Of a DNA stretch of 28,236 nt, positions 1 through 7,891 are shown piece by piece. This stretch comes from JBOGTC01 sp050692055 (GTDB lineage: Bacteria > Chloroflexota > Limnocylindria > QHBO01), in NCBI GenBank assembly GCA_050692055.1, contig JBOGTC010000166.1, positions 1-28,236 on the forward strand. Direction: 5' to 3'. Within the stretch, counting starts at the first letter, position 1; each line of letters starts with the position of its first letter. The position numbers and the translations under genes are program-made. A model generated the notes under the pieces. It did no database searches and was not told where the DNA came from. It worked only from the letters and a program-made list of their open reading frames with translations.

Positions 1-672
1 CTCGAGGTCGGCGAGCAGCTCGGTGCCGCCGCGCTGCGCCAGCTCGGCGTCGAGCGCGTCGGCCAGCTCCGACAGCCGCCCGCGCTGGTAGCGCTCGTGC
101 GGCTTCGTCAAGTTGCGCGCAAGGCACGCCGGCCGGTCGCCGAGCATTTCGAGCGCGTCGCGCAGCGTCGCGGCCAGCCGGTGCGGCGCCTCGAAGGCGA
201 TGAGCGTCGCGTCATCACCGGAAAGGGCGTCGAACAGCGCACGTCGCGCTGCGGCCGTCCGCGGCAAGAAGCCCAGGAACCGGAAGGGATGCGGGGGCAG
301 GCCCGAGGCGGCCAGCGCGGTGGTGACCGCGGATGCACCCGGAAGGCTGGTGATCCTGATGCCGGCGTCGATGGCGGCCCGTACCAGGCGGAAGCCCGGG
401 TCGCTGACGAGGGGCGTGCCGGCATCGGTGACGAGCGCCACGTCCTCGCCCCGCTGCAGACGTGCAACGAGCTCTCCGGCGCGCGCCTCCTCGTTGTGGT
501 CGTGGTAGCTGATGGCGCGCGTGGCGATCCCGTGATGTCGCGCCAGGGTCGCGAAGTGGCGCGTGTCCTCCGCCGCGACGACGCCAACGCTCCGCAGGAG
601 GTCTCGCGCGCGGAGCGTCACATCGTCGGGATCACCGATGGGGATGGCCACGAGATACAGCGTGCCTGGCAT
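1..672 (-). CDS. rsmI: 16S rRNA (cytidine1402-2'-O)-methyltransferase, C-terminus cut by window
   Basis: The minus strand translates without a stop from ATG at 672 to the window edge (224 codons). It begins MPGTLYLVAIPIGDPDDVTL and carries the RsmI/tetrapyrrole-methylase signatures: an AEDTR segment near residue 34, SYHDHNE near 55, LVTDAGTPLVSDPG near 80, and LPGAS. The later GFLPR, FEAPHR and LTKPHE blocks are also typical. The family uses SAM to 2'-O-methylate C1402 in the decoding centre of 16S rRNA. About 50-60 C-terminal residues are expected beyond the window. The start is well placed: TACGCT at 680-685 lies 7 nt upstream with no Shine-Dalgarno, which fits a leaderless message. It is divergent from the protease gene at 810. 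Confidence 0.95.
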   Translation of the reverse strand, partial: MPGTLYLVAIPIGDPDDVTLRARDLLRSVGVVAAEDTRHFATLARHHGIATRAISYHDHNEEARAGELVARLQRGEDVALVTDAGTPLVSDPGFRLVRAAIDAGIRITSLPGASAVTTALAASGLPPHPFRFLGFLPRTAAARRALFDALSGDDATLIAFEAPHRLAATLRDALEMLGDRPACLARNLTKPHERYQRGRLSELADALDAELAQRGGTELLADLE

Positions 673-679
673 GTCGCCG

Positions 680-685
680 AGCGTA
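680..685 (-). promoter_or_regulatory. -10 box of leaderless rsmI
   Basis: On the minus strand TACGCT ends 7 nt before the rsmI ATG. No purine-rich ribosome site lies between them, so transcription probably starts at or next to the A of ATG. No clear -35 is seen. Confidence 0.5.
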
Positions 686-750
686 CACCGCACTGGCGAC
701 GTTCATTGCCGGGTCGAGATTGACCGGCGTGCGATCATCGCGTTGGTCTT

Positions 751-802
751 CCACCGGGCATGCAACGCCCTTACGCCCAACCGCCCGGTGGTACGGAGGT
801 GA
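751..802 (+). promoter_or_regulatory. leader hairpin and ribosome binding site of the S8 protease
   Basis: CCACCGGGC (751-759) and GCCCGGTGG (783-791) form a perfect 9-bp stem with a 23-nt loop. GGAGGTGA at 795-802 starts three bases after the stem and sits 7 nt before ATG 810. The strong Shine-Dalgarno decides the start. The closeness of the stem suggests that it could influence ribosome access, which is inference. Confidence 0.55.
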
Positions 803-809
803 AACCCGC

Positions 810-2678
810 ATGCCCCGGCCGCTCGCCCTCATCGTCTCGATCGTCCTTCTGCTCATGGCGCTGCCCGCGACGGTCCTTGCCGCCCCCGAGGCTGGCGCCT
901 CACGGCAGGCGGTGATCGTGGTCTTCCATGACTCGGTCGCCAACCCAGCCGCGGCGGCATCGGACCTTGGCCGGCGACATGCGTTCGGACTGAGCTTCGT
1001 CTACCAGCACGCGCTCAAGGGATTCGCCGCCAGCGTTCCCACCGGCGCGCTCAATGCACTCGCCCGCGATCCGCGCGTGGCCTGGATCGAGCCGGACCAG
1101 GCAGTGCACGCGTACGAGGTGCCGACCGGCGTGGAGCGCATCTTCGCCGACGAGAATCCGGAGATCACGATCAACGGCACGGATGACCTGCGGGTGGATG
1201 TGGACATCGCCATCATCGACACCGGCATCGATCTGGACCATCCCGATCTCAACGTGGTGGCCAGCACCAACTGCCTCAACAGCAGCGGCGGCGGCCCGCC
1301 CTGGTCACGCACGTACACCTGTGGCTCGGGTGGTGACGACGACAACGACCATGGCACGCACGTGGCCGGCAGCGCCGCGGCGCTCGACAATGGCATCGGC
1401 GTGGTGGGGGTCGCGCCCGGCGCGCGCCTTTGGGCGGTGAAGGTGCTGGACGCCAACGGCTCGGGCTCCCTGGGCGCGGTCGCCGCGGGAATCGACTACG
1501 TCACAGCCAACGCCGACCAGATCGAGGTCGCCAACATGAGCCTTGGCTGCGAGTGTGAGAGCGCGGCCATGGACACCGCCATCGCCGAATCGGTCGCGGC
1601 CGGCGTGACGTACGCCGTGGCGGCCGGCAACAGCGATGCCGACGCATCGACCCACAGCCCGGCCAACCATCCCGACGTGATCACCGTATCGGCCCTCGCG
1701 GACTTCGACGGCGAGCCGGGTGGCCTCGGCAGCCCGACCTGCCGGACCGACCAGGACGACACGCTCGCCGACTTCAGCAACTTCGGCGCGGACGTCGAGA
1801 TCGCCGCACCGGGCGTGTGCATCCTCTCGACGGTCCCGGGCGGCGGGTACGACACATTCAGCGGCACGAGCATGGCGTCGCCGCACGTCGCCGGCGCCGC
1901 GGCGCTTCGGGCGGCGAGTGGCAACTACACGCCCGGCCAGATCCGCAGCACCCTGATTGCCGAGGGCAACTTCGACTGGACCGACGACTCCGGCGACGGG
2001 ATCAAGGAGCCGCTCCTCGACGTCAGCAACGCCAGCGTCTTCAACCCGGCGACTGTTGCCGGGTCGGGCGGCGGTGGAGGCACGAACACGCAGCCGACGG
2101 CGAACGACGTGAGCGCCAGCGGCGACGAGAACACGGAGATCGACTGGACGCCATCGGTAAGTGACCCGGACGCCGGCGATACGCTGACGTGCTCGATCGC
2201 CACGCAGTCGACCTCCGGCGGAACGGCGACGGTGCAATCCAACTGCTCGACCGGGACCTACACCCCGCCGGCGGACTTCACCGGCACCGCGACCTTCACC
2301 TACGCGGTGACCGATGGCCAGGCCTCGGACACCGGCACCGTCACCATCACCGTAAACGCTGTGACCGATCCACCGCCAAGTGGGGCCTTCTCGCTGGCGC
2401 TGACCGGATCGTCGACCGGCCAGGGCAGCAACTGGACCGCGACGGTGACCGTCACCGCCGCGGACTCCAACGGCGCCGCGGTGAACGGGGCCGTGGTCTC
2501 GGGTGATTGGAGCAACGGGGGCGCGGCGTCGTGCACCACCGGTTCGACCGGAACATGCACCGTGTCCCGCTCACAGCACAAGCGGGTGAGCAGCGTGACC
2601 TTCACCGTCTCGGGAGCCACCCACAGCACGCTCACCTGGGATGACGGTCCGGAGTCGGTGACGATCCTCAAGCCGTAG
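810..2678 (+). CDS. secreted subtilisin-like serine protease (S8) with C-terminal Ig-like domains
   Basis: The 622-residue product starts with a signal peptide (residues 1-25: MPRPL, a hydrophobic run, then LAAPEA). An inhibitor-I9-like propeptide follows (about 33-100, ending in WIEPDQ). The S8 catalytic domain spans about 105-410. Its triad is visible: D137 in IIDTG, H181 in HGTHVAG and S354 in GTSMASPH. The oxyanion Asn is N274 in AAGNS. After a Gly-rich hinge (419-424) come a cadherin/Ig-like repeat (about 428-517, with SDPDAGDTL and FTYAVTDG) and a final beta-rich domain (about 525-622) containing a Cys pair, C575 and C583. A longer reading frame starts at 720, but the GGAGGTGA site before 810 and the signal peptide favour ATG 810. 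The likely role is extracellular protein degradation; the substrate is not inferable. Confidence 0.93.
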   Translation: MPRPLALIVSIVLLLMALPATVLAAPEAGASRQAVIVVFHDSVANPAAAASDLGRRHAFGLSFVYQHALKGFAASVPTGALNALARDPRVAWIEPDQAVHAYEVPTGVERIFADENPEITINGTDDLRVDVDIAIIDTGIDLDHPDLNVVASTNCLNSSGGGPPWSRTYTCGSGGDDDNDHGTHVAGSAAALDNGIGVVGVAPGARLWAVKVLDANGSGSLGAVAAGIDYVTANADQIEVANMSLGCECESAAMDTAIAESVAAGVTYAVAAGNSDADASTHSPANHPDVITVSALADFDGEPGGLGSPTCRTDQDDTLADFSNFGADVEIAAPGVCILSTVPGGGYDTFSGTSMASPHVAGAAALRAASGNYTPGQIRSTLIAEGNFDWTDDSGDGIKEPLLDVSNASVFNPATVAGSGGGGGTNTQPTANDVSASGDENTEIDWTPSVSDPDAGDTLTCSIATQSTSGGTATVQSNCSTGTYTPPADFTGTATFTYAVTDGQASDTGTVTITVNAVTDPPPSGAFSLALTGSSTGQGSNWTATVTVTAADSNGAAVNGAVVSGDWSNGGAASCTTGSTGTCTVSRSQHKRVSSVTFTVSGATHSTLTWDDGPESVTILKP

Positions 2679-2711
2679 CGGGACCCTGTCATCGAGACGC
2701 TGATGCGGCGG

Positions 2712-2717
2712 TAAGAT
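2712..2717 (+). promoter_or_regulatory. -10 box of leaderless ftcD
   Basis: TAAGAT ends 6 nt before the GTG start at 2724, with no Shine-Dalgarno between. This spacing fits transcription starting at the GTG. Confidence 0.5.
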
Positions 2718-2723
2718 CGCGGC

Positions 2724-3638
2724 GTGCCAGGCCTGATCGAGTGCGTCCCGAACTTCAGCGAGGGTCGCCGGCTCGAGGTCGTCGAGGAGATCGTCCGCGC
2801 CGTGCGCCAGATCGACGGCGTGACCGTCCTCGACCATAGCCGCGACGAGACGCACAACCGCAGCGTGGTGACCTTCGCCGGCAATGCCGAACCGGTGGTG
2901 CGCGCCGCGATTGCGGCCGTGGGCCGTGCCCTGGAGCTGATCGACATGGAGCGCCACACGGGCGCGCATCCACGGATCGGCGCCGTCGACGTCATCCCCT
3001 TCGTGCCGCTTGGCCAGACGCGGATCGAGGAATGCGTCGACCTCGCCCGCCGCTTCGGGGAGCAGGTCGCCCAGCGCTTCGAGCTGCCGGTCTACCTGTA
3101 CGGCGAGGCGGCGATCCGCCCCGAACGACGCCGCCTCGCCGACGTGCGCCGCGGCCAGTACGAGGCCCTGCGAGACGAGATCGGCACCAACCCTGACCGC
3201 GCGCCCGACTTCGGCCCGGCCCGCCTCCACCCGCGCGGCGGGGCGGTGGCGGTCGGAGCGCGCAAGCCGCTCATCGCCTTCAACGTCAACCTCGCCACCG
3301 ATGACATGGCTCTCGCCATCCGCATCGCGACAAGCATCCGTGAGTCGTCGGGTGGCCTGCCCGCCGTGCAGGCGATGGGCGTCCTGCTTCAGAACCCCGG
3401 CGAGCCGCCGATGGCCCAGGTGAGCATGAATCTCGTCGACTGGCAGCGCACCGGCATCGTCGCGGTGGTGCACGAGATCCGGCGGCTGGCTCGCGAGGCA
3501 GGGACGGATATCGACCACTGCGAGCTCATCGGCCTGGCGCCCACCGGCGCGCTGCTCGAGGTCGCCGCCGATGCGCTCGGCCTGCACGGCTTCAGCGCGG
3601 ACCAGGCGCTCGAGCTTCGCCTGGCAAGGGACCGATAG
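2724..3638 (+). CDS. ftcD: glutamate formimidoyltransferase
   Basis: The 304-residue protein begins MPGLIECVPNFSEGRRLEVV, the hallmark of the formiminotransferase N-terminal subdomain. It carries HTGAHPRIGAVDVIPFVP at 78-95, in which H82 lines up with the catalytic histidine of the mammalian enzyme. Later blocks such as YLYGEAA, GARKPLIAFNVNL, and VSMNLVDW in the C-terminal subdomain complete the family pattern. The reaction moves the formimidoyl group between N-formimidoyl-glutamate and tetrahydrofolate, linking histidine breakdown to one-carbon metabolism. It is a stand-alone transferase without the cyclodeaminase domain of the animal bifunctional enzyme. No other hut genes are in the window. 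Translation starts at GTG, immediately downstream of a -10-like box. A small hairpin at 3648-3667 follows the stop. Confidence 0.95.
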   Translation: MPGLIECVPNFSEGRRLEVVEEIVRAVRQIDGVTVLDHSRDETHNRSVVTFAGNAEPVVRAAIAAVGRALELIDMERHTGAHPRIGAVDVIPFVPLGQTRIEECVDLARRFGEQVAQRFELPVYLYGEAAIRPERRRLADVRRGQYEALRDEIGTNPDRAPDFGPARLHPRGGAVAVGARKPLIAFNVNLATDDMALAIRIATSIRESSGGLPAVQAMGVLLQNPGEPPMAQVSMNLVDWQRTGIVAVVHEIRRLAREAGTDIDHCELIGLAPTGALLEVAADALGLHGFSADQALELRLARDR

Positions 3639-3647
3639 GCGCTGACG

Positions 3648-3667
3648 CCGGTGCGCCGACGCACCGG
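3648..3667 (+). terminator. hairpin downstream of ftcD
   Basis: CCGGTGCG, a 4-nt loop CCGA, then CGCACCGG form a perfect 8-bp stem 10 nt after the ftcD stop. There is no T-tract, so termination is likely but not certain. A second short stem, GGTGGA/TCCACC (3713-3729), lies further down in the same spacer. Confidence 0.5.
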
Positions 3668-3783
3668 ATGGGGGCCGCAAATGGCCCGACTATTGCATCG
3701 GCCACCCCTGCAGGTGGAACAGATCCACCGTTCGGCCCGTCACAGCGTCGCGTACCCACGACGCGGAGAGACGTGTGAACACC

Positions 3784-3948
3784 ATGAGATCACGAACCAC
3801 GATCACCACCGCCAGGCGGTCCAACCGGCTGCTGCTCGCGCTCATCGCAGCATGGGTGGCCGCGTCGCTGGCCATCGGCGGGGTGGTCAGCGCCGATGCC
3901 GATCGGGAGGCATCGGTCCCCGTCACCACGTCGGACGGCAACCGCTGA
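3784..3948 (+). CDS. small single-helix membrane or secreted peptide, 54 aa
   Basis: The frame from ATG 3784 to TGA 3946-3948 encodes 54 residues. A basic N-terminus (MRSRTTITTARRSNR) is followed by one hydrophobic helix (about 16-35, LLLALIAAWVAASLAIGGVV) and a polar tail rich in D, T and S. An in-frame GTG at 3775, only 4 nt after GGAGAG (3765-3770), is an alternative start that adds three residues. I do not recognise a family. It sits between ftcD and argS, reads the same way and fills most of the gap. The positive-inside charge pattern and the Shine-Dalgarno-like site support it, but the length is small and comparison with relatives would be decisive. Confidence 0.45.
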   Translation: MRSRTTITTARRSNRLLLALIAAWVAASLAIGGVVSADADREASVPVTTSDGNR

Positions 3949-3977
3949 TCGAGCGCGGAACAGGTGCGTGGAGGCGC

Positions 3978-3983
3978 TAGACT
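3978..3983 (+). promoter_or_regulatory. -10 box close to the argS start
   Basis: TAGACT ends 9 nt before the argS ATG at 3993, again without a Shine-Dalgarno sequence in between. A leader of zero to three nucleotides is implied. Confidence 0.45.
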
Positions 3984-3992
3984 CCACGCCCC

Positions 3993-5648
3993 ATGAGCAT
4001 CCGCGCGACGCTCGAGCGCGCCATCGAGCATGCCCGATCCACGGCCATCGAGGCCGGCGAGCTGCCGCCGGTCGATGGCATGCCGCCGGTGGCCCTCGCG
4101 AGGCCGGCCAACCCCGAGCACGGCGACCTGGCGAGCAACATCGCGATGCAGCTTGCGCCGATCGCCCGTGCGGCGCCGATGCGCATCGCCGAGACCATCA
4201 GGGGCCACCTCGAGCTTCCTGACGGCATCGCCGAGGTGGCGATCGCGCCGCCTGGCTTCCTCAACTTCCGCGTGGATCCGGCCTGGATCGGCTCCCAGGT
4301 CGCGACCGTCCTCGAAGCCCGGGACACCTGGGGACGCACTCAGGCGGATCACGCGTTGCGAATCAACGTCGAGTTCGTCAGCGCCAACCCGACCGGCCCG
4401 CTGCACATCGGCAACGCGCGCGGCGCCTTCGTTGGCGACGTCCTCAGCCGCGTGCTGGAAGCGGCGGGCCACGAGGTGACGCGCGAGTACTACTTCAATG
4501 ACTTCGGCAGCCAGGTGAAGGCGCTCGGCGCCTCGGTCCGCGCCATCAGGCTGGGCCGGCCGCTGCCGGAGGACGGCTACAAGGGTGAGTACGTGCGCGA
4601 GCTCGCCGATCGGGTGCCGGCCGAGCTGTGGGAGCAGGTGCAGGCCGCGGCCGAGCCGAGCGAGGCCGAGTGGATCCTGGGCCGATGGGCGTCAGAGGAC
4701 CAGCGAACCGGGATCGAGCAGTCGCTCGAAGCGCTGGGCGTCCATTTCGACGTGTGGAAAGAGGAGTCCAGCCTACACGGTGCGGATGCGTGGATCGAGC
4801 GCGCTGTCCACGAGCTCCGCGAGCGCGGGCACGTGTACGAGGCGGACGGCGCAACCTGGTTCCGGTCGAGCGACTTTGGGGACAGCCGTGACCGCGTCAT
4901 CTACCGCTCCAACGGGCAGCCGACCTATTTCGCGGCCGATATCGGCTACGTGGCCGAGAAGTTCAGCCGCGGCTTCGATGAGCTGATCTACGTCTGGGGC
5001 GAGAATCACCACGGGGCCGTGGCCAGCACGCGGAACGCGGGGGCAGCGCTCGGCCACGACATCGAGCGCGTCCGCATCATCCTCTACTCCTGGGTTCGTT
5101 TCGTCCGCGACGGGCAGCCGGTGGCGATGAGCAAGCGCTCTGGTGACTTCATCACCCTGGACGATCTGCTGGCCGAGGTGGGTGTCGATGCGGTGCGCTG
5201 GTTCTTCAGCTCCCGCGCCTTCACCAGCGGCATCGACTTCGACCTGGGCCTTGCGACAAGCCAATCGAACGAGAATCCCGTCTACTACGTGCAGTACGCC
5301 CACGCCCGGTGCTCATCGATCCTTCGCAACGCCGCCGAGGCTGGCGCGACCTCCAACGCCGCCGATGCCGGAACGCTCCTGACCCATCCGGCCGAGCAGG
5401 CGCTGATCCGCCACATCCTCGACCTGCCGGATACGGTCGCCGATGCCGCCGCTCGCCGGGAGACGCACGAGGTTCCGCGCTATTGCTACGAGCTCGCCAG
5501 CCACTTCAGCGCCTTCTACCGTGACTGCCGCGTCCTCGGCGACGACGCCGCGCTGTCGGCCGCGCGGTTGGCGCTGGTCGACGCCACCCGCCTGACGCTG
5601 GCGAATGGTCTTGGCCTGCTGGGAATCGCCGCCCCGGAGTCGATGTAG
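3993..5648 (+). CDS. argS: arginine--tRNA ligase
   Basis: The 551-residue protein is a class I aminoacyl-tRNA synthetase. Its N-terminal additional domain, which contacts the tRNA D-loop, covers about 1-105 and includes PEHGDLASNIA. The catalytic domain follows with EFVSANPTGPLHIGNARGAF, where HIGN (138-141) is the HIGH motif. The KMSKS-like loop is AMSKRSG around M379-K381. A C-terminal DALR anticodon-binding helical domain starts near YYVQYAHARCSSILRN (about 430) and runs to the end. Length is normal for the family. It attaches arginine to tRNA(Arg) in the cytoplasm using ATP. The stop lies only 6 nt from the stop of the convergent metallopeptidase gene, leaving no room for a separate terminator. 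Confidence 0.97.
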   Translation: MSIRATLERAIEHARSTAIEAGELPPVDGMPPVALARPANPEHGDLASNIAMQLAPIARAAPMRIAETIRGHLELPDGIAEVAIAPPGFLNFRVDPAWIGSQVATVLEARDTWGRTQADHALRINVEFVSANPTGPLHIGNARGAFVGDVLSRVLEAAGHEVTREYYFNDFGSQVKALGASVRAIRLGRPLPEDGYKGEYVRELADRVPAELWEQVQAAAEPSEAEWILGRWASEDQRTGIEQSLEALGVHFDVWKEESSLHGADAWIERAVHELRERGHVYEADGATWFRSSDFGDSRDRVIYRSNGQPTYFAADIGYVAEKFSRGFDELIYVWGENHHGAVASTRNAGAALGHDIERVRIILYSWVRFVRDGQPVAMSKRSGDFITLDDLLAEVGVDAVRWFFSSRAFTSGIDFDLGLATSQSNENPVYYVQYAHARCSSILRNAAEAGATSNAADAGTLLTHPAEQALIRHILDLPDTVADAAARRETHEVPRYCYELASHFSAFYRDCRVLGDDAALSAARLALVDATRLTLANGLGLLGIAAPESM

Positions 5649-5654
5649 CGCCGT

Positions 5655-6950
5655 TCAGCGACCGCGTGCCGCCTCGACGGTGCGCCGCAGCAGCCCTTCG
5701 TCCGCGGCATGCGCCACCAGGACCTCGCCGCCGTCGAGCTCCAGGACCTCGGCCGGGAATGGCAGCGCGCGGATCACCTCCCCGTACGCATCGACGAACT
5801 CGCCGGCATCCGCAGGCTGGTCCCAGGCGAGGATCCAGGCCGCGGCGAACGCGTCATTGGGGTCGACCGCCACCACCAGGCGGTCTCCGCCCCAGCCTTC
5901 CGCCGCTGCAGCGGCCTCGGCCGGCGGGATCCCGAAATGCTCGAGCGTGATCGCGATCGAGGCTTGGCCTATCGACGTGGACTCGATCTCCACCCAGTCG
6001 TCACCCAGCGCGCCAGCCAGGTCCGGCAGCTCGACGGGAACGGGCTGTTCGCGATCCAGCCACTTCTCGAAGTCGAGGATCTGCTCGGTCGAGTCCGGCG
6101 CATCGGCATACGCGTCGTCGATGGCGTCGAAGTCGAGGTCGAATGGATCTCCGCCACCCACCTGTGTCACCCACGTCGGGCCCGCCAGATAGGGGAACTC
6201 GAGCGTCGCGATCATCCATCCGGGCACGCCGCTCGTGTCCGGAATCGGCGTGTCCTGCAGCTCCAGCAGCTCCTGCTGGCTGAGGGCCCGGATGGCCCAG
6301 GCCAGCATGGTGGCCGTGGCATCGCCCTCGATCAGGGCGAGCCGGGCCATGCTCTGATCGTCCTCCCCCACGGCATCGGTCTCAAGCGAGTCGAGGCCGA
6401 ATGCGGCGTCCTGCAGGGCGTGCGTGTACTCGTGGGCGTACGTGAGCTTGCCCTGCGCGTCGAGCCCGCCGTCGCTCACCACGACCATCCGCTTCTCGGT
6501 GTCGTCGTAGAAGCCGAGGACCTGGTCACCGAGCAGCTGGAGCTGGAGCTCAGCGACATCCTGGCCTTCATCGAGCAGGCCAAGGGCGCGCAGGGTGGCG
6601 TTGTCGCGACGCCGCTCCTCCTCGGAGTAGTCCTCCTCGAAGAGCTGCTCGAGCTCGACCTGGAGCTCGTCCCGACTGATGATCTCCGGGGGACCGATCT
6701 CGGCTGCCGGCAAGCCGCGGATGGCGATCACCGCTTCCTCGATCTCGCGGAAGATGGCCAGCGAGTCGCCGTCGGGAGTCTGAGCCGGGGCCCGCGAAGC
6801 CGAGGGGCTCGGCTCGCTCGTCGCGCTCGCGGTGGGGGCCGCGCTCGGGGCGACGCCCACCGGGTCGGCGCCACGCACCGCGAGCAGGACGGCCGCAAGG
6901 GCGACGAGGATCGTCACTGCCAGGGCCGCAAGGCGTTGCAGGGGAGACAT
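5655..6950 (-). CDS. membrane-anchored HExxH zinc metallopeptidase, family not recognised
   Basis: From ATG at 6950 the product is 431 residues. An N-terminal hydrophobic helix (about 7-27) is followed by a Ser/Ala/Pro-rich linker (about 30-60), which would place the rest outside the cell. The segment TYAHEYTHALQD contains an HExxH zinc motif (H173, E174, H177). E208 in LIEGDATA, 31 residues later, is a plausible third ligand of a gluzincin-type site. The C-terminal half has no motif I recognise. An in-frame ATG at 7013 would add 21 polar residues. I prefer 6950 because GACAAT (6957-6962) lies 6 nt upstream and the signal helix then begins at once. The substrate is unknown. Confidence 0.8.
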   Translation of the reverse strand: MSPLQRLAALAVTILVALAAVLLAVRGADPVGVAPSAAPTASATSEPSPSASRAPAQTPDGDSLAIFREIEEAVIAIRGLPAAEIGPPEIISRDELQVELEQLFEEDYSEEERRRDNATLRALGLLDEGQDVAELQLQLLGDQVLGFYDDTEKRMVVVSDGGLDAQGKLTYAHEYTHALQDAAFGLDSLETDAVGEDDQSMARLALIEGDATATMLAWAIRALSQQELLELQDTPIPDTSGVPGWMIATLEFPYLAGPTWVTQVGGGDPFDLDFDAIDDAYADAPDSTEQILDFEKWLDREQPVPVELPDLAGALGDDWVEIESTSIGQASIAITLEHFGIPPAEAAAAAEGWGGDRLVVAVDPNDAFAAAWILAWDQPADAGEFVDAYGEVIRALPFPAEVLELDGGEVLVAHAADEGLLRRTVEAARGR

Positions 6951-6956
6951 CGGCGG

Positions 6957-6962
6957 ATTGTC
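6957..6962 (-). promoter_or_regulatory. -10-like box of the metallopeptidase gene
   Basis: On the minus strand GACAAT ends 6 nt before ATG 6950 with no Shine-Dalgarno in between. This is the same leaderless geometry as rsmI and ftcD, though the first two bases deviate from TA. Confidence 0.4.
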
Positions 6963-7094
6963 GCATGCACGGGCGCAGCGCTCGGAACGTTCAGGTTTCT
7001 TAAGGTCCGGCAAGCCGGGCGTTCATATCGGCCTCCTAGCCTTCACGCTGCGAGTTGGAGATCCATAGGGTTTCTACCTCCACCCTCCCTCCTT

Positions 7095-7130
7095 CGAGCG
7101 CCGGTGTCATTGGGCGGGCACCGGCGCTCG
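7095..7130 (+). other. perfect 12-bp hairpin in the divergent spacer before the MBL gene
   Basis: CGAGCGCCGGTG (7095-7106) and CACCGGCGCTCG (7119-7130) form a perfect stem with a 12-nt loop. A C-rich, CCTCC-containing stretch (about 7076-7092) precedes it. It lies upstream of the MBL gene's -10 box, so it is not part of that gene's transcript if the gene is leaderless. It could end a short transcript from 7014-7095 or be a protein-binding site. I could not match it to a known riboswitch. Confidence 0.45.
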
Positions 7131-7148
7131 TGCTATCTCCCGTTCGGC

Positions 7149-7154
7149 TACCAT
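7149..7154 (+). promoter_or_regulatory. -10 box of the MBL-fold hydrolase gene
   Basis: TACCAT ends 11 nt before ATG 7166. No ribosome binding site is present. The same hexamer recurs before the sensor kinase gene at 19884. Confidence 0.45.
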
Positions 7155-7165
7155 CGGGCCCACCG

Positions 7166-7807
7166 ATGGAGATCACCTGGTATGGACGTGCCTGCTTCCG
7201 GCTCAAGGGCAGGGAGGCAACCGTCATCACCGATCCGTGTCCGCCGTCCACCGGCTTCGTCGCCGGCAAGCACGACGTCGACCTGTTGACCATCAGCCAC
7301 GACCATCCCGACCACTCGTACACCCGCTCGATCACCGCGGGCCTGACGCTGACCCGGCCGGGGGAGTACGAGTTCCACGAACTCCTCGCCACCGGTGTGC
7401 GCACCTTCCATGACGGCTCCGCCGGCGCCGAGCGCGGCCAGAACATGGTCTTCGCCGTCGAGGTCGATGGGGTCCACATCTGCCACCTGGGCGATCTCGG
7501 CCACCTCATGACCGATGATCAGCTCTCCGAGCTGGGGCCCGTGGACGTGCTCCTCGTCCCCGTCGGCGGCGAGACGACGCTGACCCCGGTGGGGGCCGCC
7601 GAGGTCGTGGCCCAGGTCAGCCCCAAGCTCGTCATCCCCATGCACTTCGCGGTGGACGGGGGCTCGAAGGATCTCCTGGGCGCGGACAAGTTCCTTCACG
7701 AGATGGCGGTGGAGCCGATCCGACAGCCCAAGGCGCAGGTCACCCCCGGCTCCCTCCCGGACGAGACCCAGATCGTGGTTCTCGAGGCTCGCGGCCGGAC
7801 CGGCTGA
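7166..7807 (+). CDS. MBL-fold metal-dependent hydrolase (UlaG/UPF0173-like)
   Basis: The 213-residue protein begins MEITWYGRACFRLKG, typical of short beta-lactamase-superfamily proteins related to UPF0173 and UlaG. The metal motif HxHxDH is present as H45-D-H47-P-D49-H50. Further candidate ligands are H82 (TFHDG), D110 in HLGDLGH and H160 in IPMHF. These short proteins usually hydrolyse phosphoester or lactone-type substrates, but the substrate here cannot be told from sequence. An in-frame ATG at 7055 would add 37 residues lacking family character and running through the hairpin, so 7166 is chosen. The gene stands alone, divergent from the metallopeptidase. Confidence 0.88.
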   Translation: MEITWYGRACFRLKGREATVITDPCPPSTGFVAGKHDVDLLTISHDHPDHSYTRSITAGLTLTRPGEYEFHELLATGVRTFHDGSAGAERGQNMVFAVEVDGVHICHLGDLGHLMTDDQLSELGPVDVLLVPVGGETTLTPVGAAEVVAQVSPKLVIPMHFAVDGGSKDLLGADKFLHEMAVEPIRQPKAQVTPGSLPDETQIVVLEARGRTG

Positions 7808-7891
7808 CGCGTCGAACAGCGCATCGATCCCGGCCGCAACCCAGTCGTACCAGGACCCTTGGTGCCCCCAGTCAACACAACCCGATCGACA

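Noticed and set aside
7055..7092. GTTTCTACC string resembling the purine riboswitch core
   Set aside because: The P1 pairing, the P2 loop and the CCNTAAA third-loop sequence are all missing.
5709..7289. Long plus-strand open frame of 526 codons opposite the metallopeptidase
   Set aside because: Opposite-strand shadow of a gene with signal helix and HExxH motif; composition is not protein-like and it crosses the divergent promoters.
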